From positions 1-55,056 of the forward strand of contig SVBN01000012.1 of NCBI GenBank assembly GCA_015058875.1: DNA of 55,056 nt, in the 5' to 3' direction. The notes under the pieces are model-generated. The model made no database searches. It saw only the letters and a program-made list of their open reading frames with translations, and had not been told where the DNA came from. Position numbers and translations under genes: made by a program. Every line of letters begins with the position of its first letter. Positions within the stretch are counted from its first letter, which is position 1. This DNA comes from Erysipelotrichaceae bacterium. GTDB taxonomy: Bacteria > Bacillota_I > Bacilli_A > Erysipelotrichales > Erysipelotrichaceae. This document shows positions 23,941-32,033 of this stretch, piece after piece.

Positions 23941-26900
23941 TTCTTGCTATTTTCAGCAGACGCATGGAATTCATGACGCACAGCATTGCGACACCGGTAT
24001 CCGCAAAGATTGCCATCCACATGTTCGCAAGGCCGAAAGCACCGAGAATCAGCGTAGCGACTTTAATAATGATCGCACCGTAAATGTTCTGATTGGCGAT
24101 CTTCAGAATTCTCTGGGCACTGGTAATTGCCAGGGAAATTTTGGAAGGCTGATCATCCATGATGACGACGTCTGCCGCTTCAATCGCCGCATCGCTTCCG
24201 AGTGCGCCCATTGCAAATCCGGTATCCGCCGCAACCAGTACCGGTGCATCATTGACGCCGTCGCCGACAAATGCTGTGGATCCGTTTTTCTTCAGTTCCT
24301 TCAGCTTCGCCACTTTATCTTCCGGCATGCATTCTCCGAACGCCATATCTGCGCCAAGCGTACGGGCGATCTGTTCCGTTGTTTCCTGATTGTCTCCGGA
24401 AACGATAATGCACTTCTTCCCGGCAGCCTGAAGCGTGCGGATAGCCTCTTTCGCATCTGCTTTCAGCTGGTCACGAAGAACCAGACATCCTTCATAAACA
24501 CCGTCTCTTGCTACATAGACAAGTGTTCCGGGTGTGTTTGCCGGTGTGCAGACAATCTGATTATCCTGCATCAGCTTGTAATTTCCCGCAAGAATCTGAT
24601 GTCCCTGATAAACTGCGCTCATGCCTCTGCCGGCAATTTCCTTTACATCGCTGACCAGACTCCTGTCGATCTCTTTTCCATAGGAATCACGGATTCCTTC
24701 CGCAATCGGATGGTTCGAGAATGATTCCGTATAAGCCGCATCTTCCAGAGCCTGCTGTTTCATCCCTTCATCCGCAAGCACTTCTTCAACCGCAAACTTT
24801 CCGGATGTCAGTGTACCTGTTTTATCCAGCACGATCTGTTCTGCTTTTGCCAGAGGTTCAATCAGATTGGCACCCTTAACCAGAATACCCTGGCTGGAAA
24901 GACCGCCGATACCCGCAAAGAAGGAAAGCGGGATGGAGATAACCAATGCACACGGGCAGGAGATAACAAGGAATGTGCATGCACGGCGCACGCCTTCCTC
25001 AATGCCGTATCCCATCAGTGCAACAATCACTGCGACAGCAATTGCCGAGAAGACAACCGCAGGTGTATAAACACGCGAGAATTTTGTAATGAAATTTTCC
25101 TGGGATGATTTTGTGGATTCCTGATTCTCCACAAGATCAAGAATTCTGGCGACGGTACTGTCTCCGTATTCCTTTGTAACACGTATTTCCAGCACACCGG
25201 TTTCGTTGATCGAACCGCTGCTGACTTCATCGCCTGTATCCACATCCCTCGGTTTGGATTCACCGGTCAGGGAAGATGTATCCAGACTGGAAGCCCCTCT
25301 GATAATGACGCCGTCCAGAGGAATTCTTTCTCCGGGTTTGACAAGTACGGTCTCACCGATCCGTACATCCTCCGGATCTTCGGATACCCAGGCACCATTG
25401 CGCAGCACCGCCGCATATTCCGGACGGATATCCATCAGTTCACCGATCGATTTTCTGGAGCGGGCAACCGCCAGATCCTGGAAGTATTCACCGATCTGAT
25501 AGAACAGCATGACGCCGACAGCTTCTTTATAATCTTTCAGATAGATTGCGGCAATCGTCGCCACTGCCATCAGGAAGTGCTCATCAAATACCTGTCCTCT
25601 TCCGATTCCACGTACAGCCTTATATAGAACATCCCAGCCAAGTACCAGGTATGCACATAACAGCAGAGGAATCTGGAAAGATCCCTGTACAAAGAGGCCT
25701 GCCAGATAGATGACTGCTCCGGCAATCAGCCGGTACAGCATGGAATAATCTTCTTTTTCTTTCTCCGCTTTTCTGACTTCCCGGCGTACCTGATCGGTAA
25801 TCGGACCGACCACAGCATCAGGTTCTTCTTTTGCAAAGATTTCCTTTACTTCCTGTTCAATCCGCTCCACATCACTGTCTTCACAGTCATAGGTCAGTGT
25901 ACTGTTCATAAAGCTGATATGTGCATTGCGGATCCCGTCTATCTTTGCAATCTTTCCTTCCAGCTTTGCGGCACAATCCGCACAGTCGATACCGACTGCA
26001 CTGTATCTTCTTGTCTTTTCCGTGATAATCTCATGAACTTCAACCTCATGATCCGAATGTTCATGTTCTTCATGATGATGTGTATGTCCTTTGGAAGTGA
26101 TCACTGCGTCCGGCTCTTCCTTTGCGGCAATGGCTCGGACTTCTTCCTCAATCCGTTTTCCCTCATCATGATCACAGTCATAGGTTAATGAACTGTTCAT
26201 GAAGTTCAGCACGACATTCGAGATACCTTCGATCTCTGCAATCTTATGTTCCAAATTGGCAGCGCAGTTTGCACAGTCGATGCCTGTGATCTCGAACTTA
26301 TAAGTTGCTGTTTCATTATGATGTTCATGTTCTGTATGTTCTTCATGTTCATGCTCGTGATGATGGTCATGACTGCAGGAACATTCTTCATGTTCATGAT
26401 GTTCTTCATGATGGTGGTGTTTATGTCCTTTGGAAGTAATCACTGCATCCGGTTCTTCCTTTGCGGCAATGGCTCGTACTTCTTCTTCAATCCGCTTTCC
26501 CTCATCATGATCGCAGTCATAAGTCAGTGAGTTGTTCATGAAGTTCAGTACGACATTGGAAATCCCTTCGATGTCTGCAATCTTATGTTCCAGATTGGCG
26601 GCGCAGTTTGCACAGTCGATGCCTGTGATCTCGAACTTATAGGTCGCTGCCTCCTCTTCATGATGATGTTCCTCATGATCATGGTCACAAGTGCATTCTT
26701 CTTCATGGTCATGATGATGCTCATGATGTTCTTCATGATGGTGATGATGCTTATGTCCTTTGGATGTGATCACTGCATCCGGTTCTTCCTTTGCGGCAAT
26801 GGCACGGACTTCTTCTTCAATGCGTTTCCCCTCATCATGATCACAGTCATAGGTTAATGAGCTGTTCATGAAGTTCAGCACAACATTGGAAATACCTTCA

Positions 26901-27016
26901 ATCTCTGCAATCTTATGTTCCAGATTGGCTGCACAGTTTGCACAATCTATGCCTGTGATCTCGAACTTATAAGTTGCTGTTTCATTATGATGCTCATGTT
27001 CTGTATGTTTGTTCAT
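23936..27016 (-). CDS. P1B-type Zn/Cd/Pb-transporting ATPase with four metal-binding domains
   Basis: Membrane heavy-metal exporter of 1026 aa, about 300 longer than usual CadA/ZntA. Residues 14-88, 124-198, 237-311 and 337-403 are four HMA-like domains, each with GIDCA(N/D)CAA, the DCxxC form seen in Zn/Cd pumps. They are joined by His/Glu/Asp-rich linkers (residues 88-122, 198-235, 311-335). The ATPase core has SCPCALVIS in a membrane helix, DKTGTLTSG as phosphorylation site, an HPIAEG nucleotide motif and GDGVNDAPVL at the hinge. Residues 4-88 and 227-311 are identical. The gene is preceded by a good promoter overlapped by a palindrome typical of ArsR/SmtB metal sensors, so induction by Zn or Cd is likely. 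The regulator is not in the window. Confidence 0.93.
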   Translation of the reverse strand: MNKHTEHEHHNETATYKFEITGIDCANCAANLEHKIAEIEGISNVVLNFMNSSLTYDCDHDEGKRIEEEVRAIAAKEEPDAVITSKGHKHHHHHEEHHEHHHDHEEECTCDHDHEEHHHEEEAATYKFEITGIDCANCAANLEHKIADIEGISNVVLNFMNNSLTYDCDHDEGKRIEEEVRAIAAKEEPDAVITSKGHKHHHHEEHHEHEECSCSHDHHHEHEHEEHTEHEHHNETATYKFEITGIDCANCAANLEHKIAEIEGISNVVLNFMNSSLTYDCDHDEGKRIEEEVRAIAAKEEPDAVITSKGHTHHHEEHEHSDHEVEVHEIITEKTRRYSAVGIDCADCAAKLEGKIAKIDGIRNAHISFMNSTLTYDCEDSDVERIEQEVKEIFAKEEPDAVVGPITDQVRREVRKAEKEKEDYSMLYRLIAGAVIYLAGLFVQGSFQIPLLLCAYLVLGWDVLYKAVRGIGRGQVFDEHFLMAVATIAAIYLKDYKEAVGVMLFYQIGEYFQDLAVARSRKSIGELMDIRPEYAAVLRNGAWVSEDPEDVRIGETVLVKPGERIPLDGVIIRGASSLDTSSLTGESKPRDVDTGDEVSSGSINETGVLEIRVTKEYGDSTVARILDLVENQESTKSSQENFITKFSRVYTPAVVFSAIAVAVIVALMGYGIEEGVRRACTFLVISCPCALVISIPLSFFAGIGGLSSQGILVKGANLIEPLAKAEQIVLDKTGTLTSGKFAVEEVLADEGMKQQALEDAAYTESFSNHPIAEGIRDSYGKEIDRSLVSDVKEIAGRGMSAVYQGHQILAGNYKLMQDNQIVCTPANTPGTLVYVARDGVYEGCLVLRDQLKADAKEAIRTLQAAGKKCIIVSGDNQETTEQIARTLGADMAFGECMPEDKVAKLKELKKNGSTAFVGDGVNDAPVLVAADTGFAMGALGSDAAIEAADVVIMDDQPSKISLAITSAQRILKIANQNIYGAIIIKVATLILGAFGLANMWMAIFADTGVAMLCVMNSMRLLKIARK
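26084..26977 (-). repeat. Three in-gene tandem repeats of HMA domain plus His-rich linker
   Basis: Copies at 26753-26977, 26423-26647 and 26084-26308, period about 330-339 bases. Copies 1 and 3 encode the same 85-residue stretch but differ at roughly 18 silent sites by eye. Copy 2 differs by single residues (for example ADIE for AEIE). The fourth domain (25808-26008) is more diverged. Confidence 0.85.
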
Positions 27017-27030
27017 ATTCTTTTTCTCTC

Positions 27031-27050
27031 ATTTGAACAACTGTTCAAAT
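27031..27050 (-). promoter_or_regulatory. Palindromic operator of the Zn/Cd ATPase gene
   Basis: ATTTGAACA-AC-TGTTCAAAT, a perfect 9-bp inverted repeat with a 2-bp centre, placed from about +1 downstream of the -10 box. TGAACA-NN-TGTTCA is the style of site bound by ArsR/SmtB sensors such as CzrA. Confidence 0.7.
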
Positions 27051-27052
27051 GA

Positions 27053-27081
27053 AATATATATCATTGCACTGTACCAGTCAA
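27053..27081 (-). promoter_or_regulatory. Promoter of the Zn/Cd ATPase gene
   Basis: TTGACT (27076-27081), a 17-bp spacer and TATATT (27053-27058) on the minus strand, directly followed by the palindromic operator. Confidence 0.75.
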
Positions 27082-27093
27082 TATAATCGGGAA

Positions 27094-27119
27094 AGAAAAA
27101 ACAGACATTTTACTGTCTG
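27094..27119 (-). terminator. Terminator after the 43-aa protein gene
   Basis: The stem CAGACA / TGTCTG (27102-27107 with 27114-27119) and six T on the minus strand. It separates the small gene from the ATPase promoter. Confidence 0.75.
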
Positions 27120-27130
27120 CCTGAAACTTC

Positions 27131-27262
27131 TTACTTATGAACTGTTCCGGATGCTTTTTCGATTACCTCATCCAGATTGATTTCTTCCAGTTTCTTTGTA
27201 TATTCTTTCTCAGCTTCTTCCAGCTTTCTCAGGATATCTTCAAGTGATTCATTCTTTGCCAT
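27131..27262 (-). CDS. 43-aa coiled-coil small protein
   Basis: Not recognised as a family. The reading frame encodes 43 residues, beginning MAKNESLEDILRKLEEAEKE and ending ASGTVHK. It is charged and helical, with Leu/Ile at heptad-like spacing (Leu7, Ile10, Leu11, Leu14), so a short coiled coil is likely. The case for a real gene is good: a strong GGAGGAGG ribosome site just before the ATG, a promoter (27291-27319) with 17-bp spacing, and a terminator after the stop. It forms its own transcription unit between the metal ATPase and the divergent PHP phosphatase. Confidence 0.65.
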   Translation of the reverse strand: MAKNESLEDILRKLEEAEKEYTKKLEEINLDEVIEKASGTVHK

Positions 27263-27290
27263 GATGTGCCTCCTCCAGCAATTGTTTTCA

Positions 27291-27319
27291 ATAATACGCA
27301 TGTGAAAGCAGACCGTAAA
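27291..27319 (-). promoter_or_regulatory. Promoter of the 43-aa protein gene
   Basis: TTTACG (27314-27319), a 17-bp spacer and TATTAT (27291-27296) on the minus strand. Confidence 0.5.
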
Positions 27320-27385
27320 GTCTTGATTTTTATGAAAAATCTGTATCTGCGATGATTATGCAGGATATTTTTACCCGGAAATCAA

Positions 27386-27394
27386 TGATATAAT
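27386..27394 (+). promoter_or_regulatory. Extended -10 promoter of the PHP phosphatase
   Basis: TGATATAAT on the plus strand, followed by a short leader that contains GGAGG and then the ATG at 27416. Confidence 0.6.
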
Positions 27395-27415
27395 CGCTTG
27401 ACGGAGGACCTGTTT

Positions 27416-28225
27416 ATGATACAGACCAACTGGCATACCCATACCGCAAGATGCGGACATGCGACCGGAAGCGATGAAGAATATGTTCTGGCCGCAATTG
27501 AAGGAGGATTTAAAACCCTCGGTTTCAGCGATCATGCGGCTTATAATACCCCGGAGCCCAGAAGCAGAATGAATATCGAACAGACGGAAGACTACTTTCA
27601 GTCTATTCGTTCTCTGAAAGAAAAGTATAAAGATCAGATTGATATTTATCTGGGTATGGAGGCGGAATGCTTTGAAAGCGAATGGGATACATTAAGCAGA
27701 TACAGAAAAGAGCTGGATTATATCATTCTCGGCCAGCATAATCTCTGGCTGGACGGACCGGATGTCTATCATCCCTTCTCCGATGAACAGGTCATGCGTT
27801 ACGTCGAACTCATTGAGGAAGGCTGCCGGCGCGGCCTGTGCGATTATATTGCCCACCCGGATGTATTTATGTGGGGATATCCCGGCGTTGACGGAACAGT
27901 ACGGAAAGCTGCGGAGATGCTGGCGGATATTTCCGTAAAGTACGATATGCCGGTGGAACTGAACTGCGGCAGCGGCGTCAAGCATGAAAAGAAAATGTTC
28001 ACTGACGGTGAACGCTATGCATATCCGGTACGTATCTTCTTTGAAGAATTCGCAAAAAAACACTGCCCTGTGATTGTCGGACTGGATGTTCACAATCCGA
28101 AGTTCTTCCTGACGGATGAATACTTCAAACGGGCAATGTCTGTTGTTGAAGGACTGGATATCAACTGGCTCTGGGACTATGATCTTGTCTCAGCCGCAGA
28201 GAAGCGGAAGAAGCTGTTCTACTGA
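27416..28225 (+). CDS. PHP-domain histidinol-phosphatase-like enzyme
   Basis: Cytoplasmic metal-dependent phosphoesterase of the PHP family, 269 aa. Metal-site motifs are NWHTHTARCGHA near residues 4-15, GFSDHAAY near 37-44, MEAECFE near 81-87, DYIAHPDVFMWG near 142-153, and VGLDVHNP near 220-227. The overall pattern fits HisJ-type histidinol phosphatase (last but one step of histidine synthesis). However, no other his gene is nearby and many PHP proteins act on other phosphates. The ATG at 27416 with GGAGG replaces an upstream TTG at 27398. The 3' end overlaps the convergent ogt gene by seven bases. Confidence 0.82.
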   Translation: MIQTNWHTHTARCGHATGSDEEYVLAAIEGGFKTLGFSDHAAYNTPEPRSRMNIEQTEDYFQSIRSLKEKYKDQIDIYLGMEAECFESEWDTLSRYRKELDYIILGQHNLWLDGPDVYHPFSDEQVMRYVELIEEGCRRGLCDYIAHPDVFMWGYPGVDGTVRKAAEMLADISVKYDMPVELNCGSGVKHEKKMFTDGERYAYPVRIFFEEFAKKHCPVIVGLDVHNPKFFLTDEYFKRAMSVVEGLDINWLWDYDLVSAAEKRKKLFY

Positions 28226-28701
28226 TGACTCTGTGCATCCGTAATTCCGGATGCATTTTTCTTTTCCATCTCCAGCAGTTTCTGCTTGCGATCAATCCCG
28301 CCGGCGTAACCTGTCAGGGAACCGTTTTTCCCGATTACTCTGTGACAGGGAATCATAATCCATACAGGATTATTGTGACAGGCGCTGCCGACTGCACGTG
28401 AAGCCTGCGGATTTCCCGCTTTCAAAGCAATACTGCCGTACGTTTCCGTATGTCCATAGGGAATATCTGTCAGGATGTTCCATACCTTCTTTTGAAACTC
28501 TGTTCCTTTCAGAGATAAAGGTAGATCAAATACAGTCCGGTCCCCCAGGAAGTATTCTTCCAGTTCCTGCGCGCATCTGCACAGCAGTTCATCTTCTGAG
28601 ATAGAAACCGGTTCTTCCGTGAACTTCAGTTCCGTTATTCCCGTATCATCCCTGCCGATCCTGATATTGCCCAGCGGACTCTGAATGACACAGCCGATCA
28701 T
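28219..28701 (-). CDS. ogt: Methylated-DNA--protein-cysteine S-methyltransferase
   Basis: Suicide DNA-repair enzyme of 160 aa that moves the methyl group from O6-methylguanine to its own Cys. The active site IMIPCHRVIG is near residues 114-123, preceded by RAVGSACHNNP and the helix-turn-helix region IPYGHTETYGSIA. The C-terminal Gly-Tyr-Ala-Gly-Gly loop is intact. Its ATG overlaps the stop of the MATE gene by four bases, so the pump and the repair protein are co-translated. Linking efflux to alkylation repair is plausible but may be accidental. Confidence 0.93.
   Translation of the reverse strand: MIGCVIQSPLGNIRIGRDDTGITELKFTEEPVSISEDELLCRCAQELEEYFLGDRTVFDLPLSLKGTEFQKKVWNILTDIPYGHTETYGSIALKAGNPQASRAVGSACHNNPVWIMIPCHRVIGKNGSLTGYAGGIDRKQKLLEMEKKNASGITDAQSHQ
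28234..28265 (+). terminator. Terminator after the PHP phosphatase
   Basis: The 8-bp stem TGCATCCG / CGGATGCA (28234-28241 with 28248-28255), then TTTTTCTTTT on plus. It lies within the 3' end of ogt. Confidence 0.82.
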
Positions 28702-30104
28702 TCCGCAGCTCCGACCAGGTTTCTGACCCAGATCCGTTTCGATACAAGCGTCAGCCCGAAAATCACCTTGGGAATATCAGCCAGCTGCACGCACAGGAAG
28801 ACCATCAGGATATTCAGATCCGTGAATCTGGAAAGCACAAATGCAATCGGTAGACTGATGGCAGCGGAATAGAAACTGTCGAACAGGAATGTAAGGAATG
28901 TTCTGCCGCCGCTTCTCAGCGTATGATAGGTGGAATTGTACAGGGATCCCACAGGCATCATGATACCTGTGATTCTCAGAAGGTTTGAAGCAAGTTCCCT
29001 GACCTCTTCGGAGGTGTTGTAGAAGCGCGGAAACAGCGGTGCCGCGATAAATAACAGCAATCCCATAACAGCTGTCATCAGGCAGGCAAAAACAATCAGC
29101 TTGCGGTCGGTATCCACTGCTTCCTCAATCATATTCGCACCGAGCTTCTGACCGACCATGATCGCTATCGCGTTTCCGGTCGCCATATTTGTAATTGCAA
29201 ACAGATTATGAATTGTCTGGTTGATATTGATTGCGGCTACGGCATTCAGTCCGCGGGTGGAATAGCATTGGGCAATTGCGGCCAGCGCCGTGGACCAGAG
29301 GATTTCATTGAATACCAGCGGTGCGCCTCTGTGAATAATCTTTCCGATCAGGTCCGCAGGCACGCCGAAATGACGGAACGCATCGTCATAGAACCAGAAC
29401 TGATCCCTGCGTCTGAACGAACGGAGGAAAATCACCAGGAATTCCACGATTCTGGACAGTACCGTTGCGATTGCCGCACCCGCAATGCCGAGTTTCGGGA
29501 ATCCGAAATGTCCGAAGATCAGGATATAATTTCCGACAAAGTTGACCAGCACCGCCGTGATGCTCGCCTGCATCGGCAATACGGTTTCACCGCTTTCCCT
29601 GATCGAAGTCGCAAATACATGCGACAGGCTGAAGAACGGCAGCCCCGCCAGCATGATCAGCATATACCTCCGGGCATATTCCATGGCAGCAGCCGCATCC
29701 GCAGGACTGTTGGCCTCACTTCCCAGATACAGTCCGATCAGATTTCTTCCGAGCAACACCAGAATGGCAATACCCAGAAGCGACATGAAGCCGGCGGACA
29801 TCAGTTTGAAATGGAAACAGTCGCGGACTCCTTTCCGGTCTTGCTTGCCGTAGAACTGCGCGCCGAAAATACCAGCTGCCGCATTGGAGCCGAAAACCGC
29901 CAGATTGAATATCATAATCAGCTGGTTGGAAATGGATACACCGCTCATCGGCAGGGTTCCCACCTGGCCGACCATGATATTGTCCAGCATATTGACAAAT
30001 GTGGTAATGCCCTGCTGAATCATGATCGGAATGGCAATCATCATGACTGCACGGTAGAAGTCCGCATTTCCGAACCATCTGCTTTCATGTTTTTCTATCC
30101 GCAT
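28698..30104 (-). CDS. MATE family efflux transporter (second copy type)
   Basis: Twelve-helix membrane antiporter of 468 aa. Family features include IPIMIQQGITTFVNMLDNIMV in helix 1, GIFGAQFYGKQD after helix 2, and GNAIAIMVGQKLGA in the second half. It is clearly diverged from the MATE gene at 5.9-7.3 kb. The ATG at 30104 has no ribosome site, and an extended -10 ends nine bases before it, so a leader of only two or three bases is predicted. It is co-transcribed with ogt. The substrate is unknown; cationic drugs are typical. Confidence 0.9.
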   Translation of the reverse strand: MRIEKHESRWFGNADFYRAVMMIAIPIMIQQGITTFVNMLDNIMVGQVGTLPMSGVSISNQLIMIFNLAVFGSNAAAGIFGAQFYGKQDRKGVRDCFHFKLMSAGFMSLLGIAILVLLGRNLIGLYLGSEANSPADAAAAMEYARRYMLIMLAGLPFFSLSHVFATSIRESGETVLPMQASITAVLVNFVGNYILIFGHFGFPKLGIAGAAIATVLSRIVEFLVIFLRSFRRRDQFWFYDDAFRHFGVPADLIGKIIHRGAPLVFNEILWSTALAAIAQCYSTRGLNAVAAININQTIHNLFAITNMATGNAIAIMVGQKLGANMIEEAVDTDRKLIVFACLMTAVMGLLLFIAAPLFPRFYNTSEEVRELASNLLRITGIMMPVGSLYNSTYHTLRSGGRTFLTFLFDSFYSAAISLPIAFVLSRFTDLNILMVFLCVQLADIPKVIFGLTLVSKRIWVRNLVGAAE

Positions 30105-30113
30105 ACTGCTTAC

Positions 30114-30122
30114 AGTTTACCA
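30114..30122 (-). promoter_or_regulatory. Extended -10 promoter of the MATE-ogt unit
   Basis: TGGTAAACT on the minus strand, nine bases before the ATG. Weaker match than the other near-leaderless promoters. Confidence 0.45.
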
Positions 30123-30153
30123 CAGTCGGAATCGCGCACCCGAAGCAGGCATT

Positions 30154-30185
30154 GAAAAACCGCCGTACTTTACTGTGTACAGCGG
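30154..30185 (-). terminator. Terminator after the M48 protease gene
   Basis: The 9-bp stem (one G-U pair) 30160-30168 with 30177-30185, then TTTTT on the minus strand. Confidence 0.75.
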
Positions 30186-30199
30186 CCGTGTTTCAGAGA

Positions 30200-31264
30200 T
30201 TATTTCAGTTTGTGTCCGCAGGAAGGACAGAATGTTTCATCTCCTTCCAGCAGCGTTCCGCACTCCGGACATTTCAGTTCCGGAATCTCCAGTTTCGTAC
30301 CGCACTGGCGGCAGAACAGTGCGCCTGCTTTATTCGCAGTTCCGCAGGAAGGACAGACGATTTCCGCCTCATGTTTCTGATGATAGCGCTGATAGCCCGG
30401 AATGTTGAACAGATCATCTTCCAGATTCTGTGTCTCCTGAATCGTTTCCTTTGTCAGATACGTACCGTCAAGAATGCTCTGATACTGTTCCGAGGCTGCC
30501 CATTCGGTTGCCTCCAGAGCGCGTACCGCCGCAAACGGATGCGATGCGCCGCTCAGCAGGTAATATTCCAGTGTCTTGTCCCACTTGGAATCACTGGTGA
30601 TCTGACGGTATTCCCTTGCCTGTTCCATGAAGGCTTCCTTGTTCAGCTCTTCACCGATCGTCTGGGAGAATCCGGCCAGACGCATGCATACTTCGGAAAT
30701 CTTATCTGCATTTCCGTCGCAGATCACTGCGGCTCTGTCGGCGGAGTATTCGCTGCATCTCATCCAGTAGAAGAATGCGACCTGCAGGGGCAGTGTGATC
30801 ATTGCCCCGAAGGGTATTGTCCGCAGTGTGCCCGCGGCACCTCCGAATATAATGGTTCCCATGGTTCTGTAAAGAACATGATGGCAGGCAATATGTCCGC
30901 ACTCATGGGCCAGCACCGTCGGGATCAGCTCTTCCGGCAGTGCTTCCAGCAGACCGGATGTGATTACAATAAACGGATTTGTTTCACCGGAAGTAAATGC
31001 ATTCGGTCTGACATCCTGCATCAGATACAGCTCCGGTTTTTCAATGCCGAGCTTTTCACAGATCGGATCCAGCATGGCATAGTACTTCGGCAGCTGGTTT
31101 TCACTGATCCGGATAAAGGAAGACATATTTCTCAGTCTTGCCTGCCGTTCGTTCCATTCCTTCATAAAGGACTTCAGCAGTCTGGTAAAGCCCGGAATTG
31201 CTTTTAATGATTCCAGTGCGGCTCTGTCAGATTCATGAATATAGTATTTGGATTCAATTGACAT
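30200..31264 (-). CDS. M48-family metalloprotease with two C-terminal zinc ribbons
   Basis: A 354-aa protein. The M48 (HtpX/Ste24-like) catalytic motif HECGH is at residues 120-124, with the third ligand Glu172 in SEYSADR. A hydrophobic stretch (IIFGGAAGTLRTIPFGAMITLPL near 138-160) may be membrane-associated, but there is no signal peptide. The last 54 residues contain two CxxC-x(n)-CxxC zinc ribbons (CPSCG...CRQCG and CPECG...CPSCG). A fusion of M48 and double ribbon suggests substrate or partner recruitment. The start at 31264 has AAAGGA; an upstream start at 31297 lacks one. A perfect 10-bp inverted repeat flanks the promoter. Confidence 0.88.
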   Translation of the reverse strand: MSIESKYYIHESDRAALESLKAIPGFTRLLKSFMKEWNERQARLRNMSSFIRISENQLPKYYAMLDPICEKLGIEKPELYLMQDVRPNAFTSGETNPFIVITSGLLEALPEELIPTVLAHECGHIACHHVLYRTMGTIIFGGAAGTLRTIPFGAMITLPLQVAFFYWMRCSEYSADRAAVICDGNADKISEVCMRLAGFSQTIGEELNKEAFMEQAREYRQITSDSKWDKTLEYYLLSGASHPFAAVRALEATEWAASEQYQSILDGTYLTKETIQETQNLEDDLFNIPGYQRYHQKHEAEIVCPSCGTANKAGALFCRQCGTKLEIPELKCPECGTLLEGDETFCPSCGHKLK

Positions 31265-31278
31265 AATGGTTCCTTTCC

Positions 31279-31322
31279 ATGCATATGATGATCTCATTAT
31301 ACGATTACATTTTCATATGCAT
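31279..31322 (-). promoter_or_regulatory. M48 promoter flanked by a perfect inverted repeat
   Basis: TATAAT on the minus strand (31296-31301) lies between ATGCATATGA (31279-31288) and its exact complement TCATATGCAT (31313-31322). The half-sites are 24 bp apart, as expected for a dimeric repressor or two dimers. Confidence 0.5.
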
Positions 31323-31340
31323 TCTTAAGATTGCACAAAG

Positions 31341-31363
31341 AAAAGGAGGAATCAATCCCCCTT
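31341..31363 (-). terminator. Terminator after the cytidylate-kinase-like gene
   Basis: The stem AAGGGGGA / TTCCTCCTT (one G-U pair) followed by TTTTCTTTG on the minus strand. Confidence 0.6.
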
Positions 31364-31372
31364 CACCGGCAA

Positions 31373-31960
31373 TCAATACAGTTTTGCAATAATGTCTGCG
31401 CACTTTTCAAGGCCGAGCGTGCCGCTGTCCAGGCAGACATCATAGTTCAGAGCATTGCCCCATTTCTGGTCTGTATAGACCTGATAATAAGCAGCTCTTC
31501 TCTTGTCCTTTTCCTTCAGTCTCTTTTCCGGAGCATCATCCGTTTCGCCGTACTGTTCCACAATACGCTTTGCACGGATATCAAAATCGGAATGGATGAA
31601 GACCCTGAGCAGATCCTGTTCATCCTTCAGAATATAGTCCGCGCATCTGCCGACGATGACGCAGGAACCCTTCTCCGCCAGTTCGCGGATGATGCGGCAC
31701 TGGGCAAACCAGATCTTATCCTGGTTGGACTGTCCGGCAAATTCCGTATAGTCCAGTCCGAATGCTCCGGCGAGCCATCCGGAATTCTCTGTGGATTCAC
31801 CGTGCTCCTCAATATACTCTTTTGCGAATCCGCTTTCCTCAGCGATCTGATTGATCAGTTCCCTGTCATAGCACGGGATGCCGAGTTTTTCAGCGACTTC
31901 TCTGCCGATGGTTCTTCCGCCGCTTCCGAACTGACGGCTGATTGTTATAATGCGATTCAT
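31373..31960 (-). CDS. Cytidylate kinase-like family protein
   Basis: Cytoplasmic P-loop protein of 195 aa in the Cytidylate_kin2 family, smaller than housekeeping Cmk. The phosphate loop reads RQFGSGGRTIG near residues 9-19, and DRELI near 32-36 and VIVGRCADYIL near 100-110 follow. There is a lid-like RIVEQYGETDDAPEKRLKEKDKRRAAYY segment. The true substrate of this group is poorly known. An AAGGAGG ribosome site is present. It lies 73 bases after the ceramidase-like gene with no terminator between, so it may be third in the sortase-like/ceramidase-like unit. Confidence 0.85.
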   Translation of the reverse strand: MNRIITISRQFGSGGRTIGREVAEKLGIPCYDRELINQIAEESGFAKEYIEEHGESTENSGWLAGAFGLDYTEFAGQSNQDKIWFAQCRIIRELAEKGSCVIVGRCADYILKDEQDLLRVFIHSDFDIRAKRIVEQYGETDDAPEKRLKEKDKRRAAYYQVYTDQKWGNALNYDVCLDSGTLGLEKCADIIAKLY

Positions 31961-32033
31961 ATCTGCCTCCTTATGAATTATTTCCTTTTTCTTACTAATA
32001 AAGTATCACAAAATGCTTTTCCGGGTAATGAAA

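Noticed and set aside
26084..26977. Regularly spaced repeats that could suggest a CRISPR-like array
   Set aside because: The repeats are about 225 bases long, in frame and code for metal-binding domains of one ATPase.
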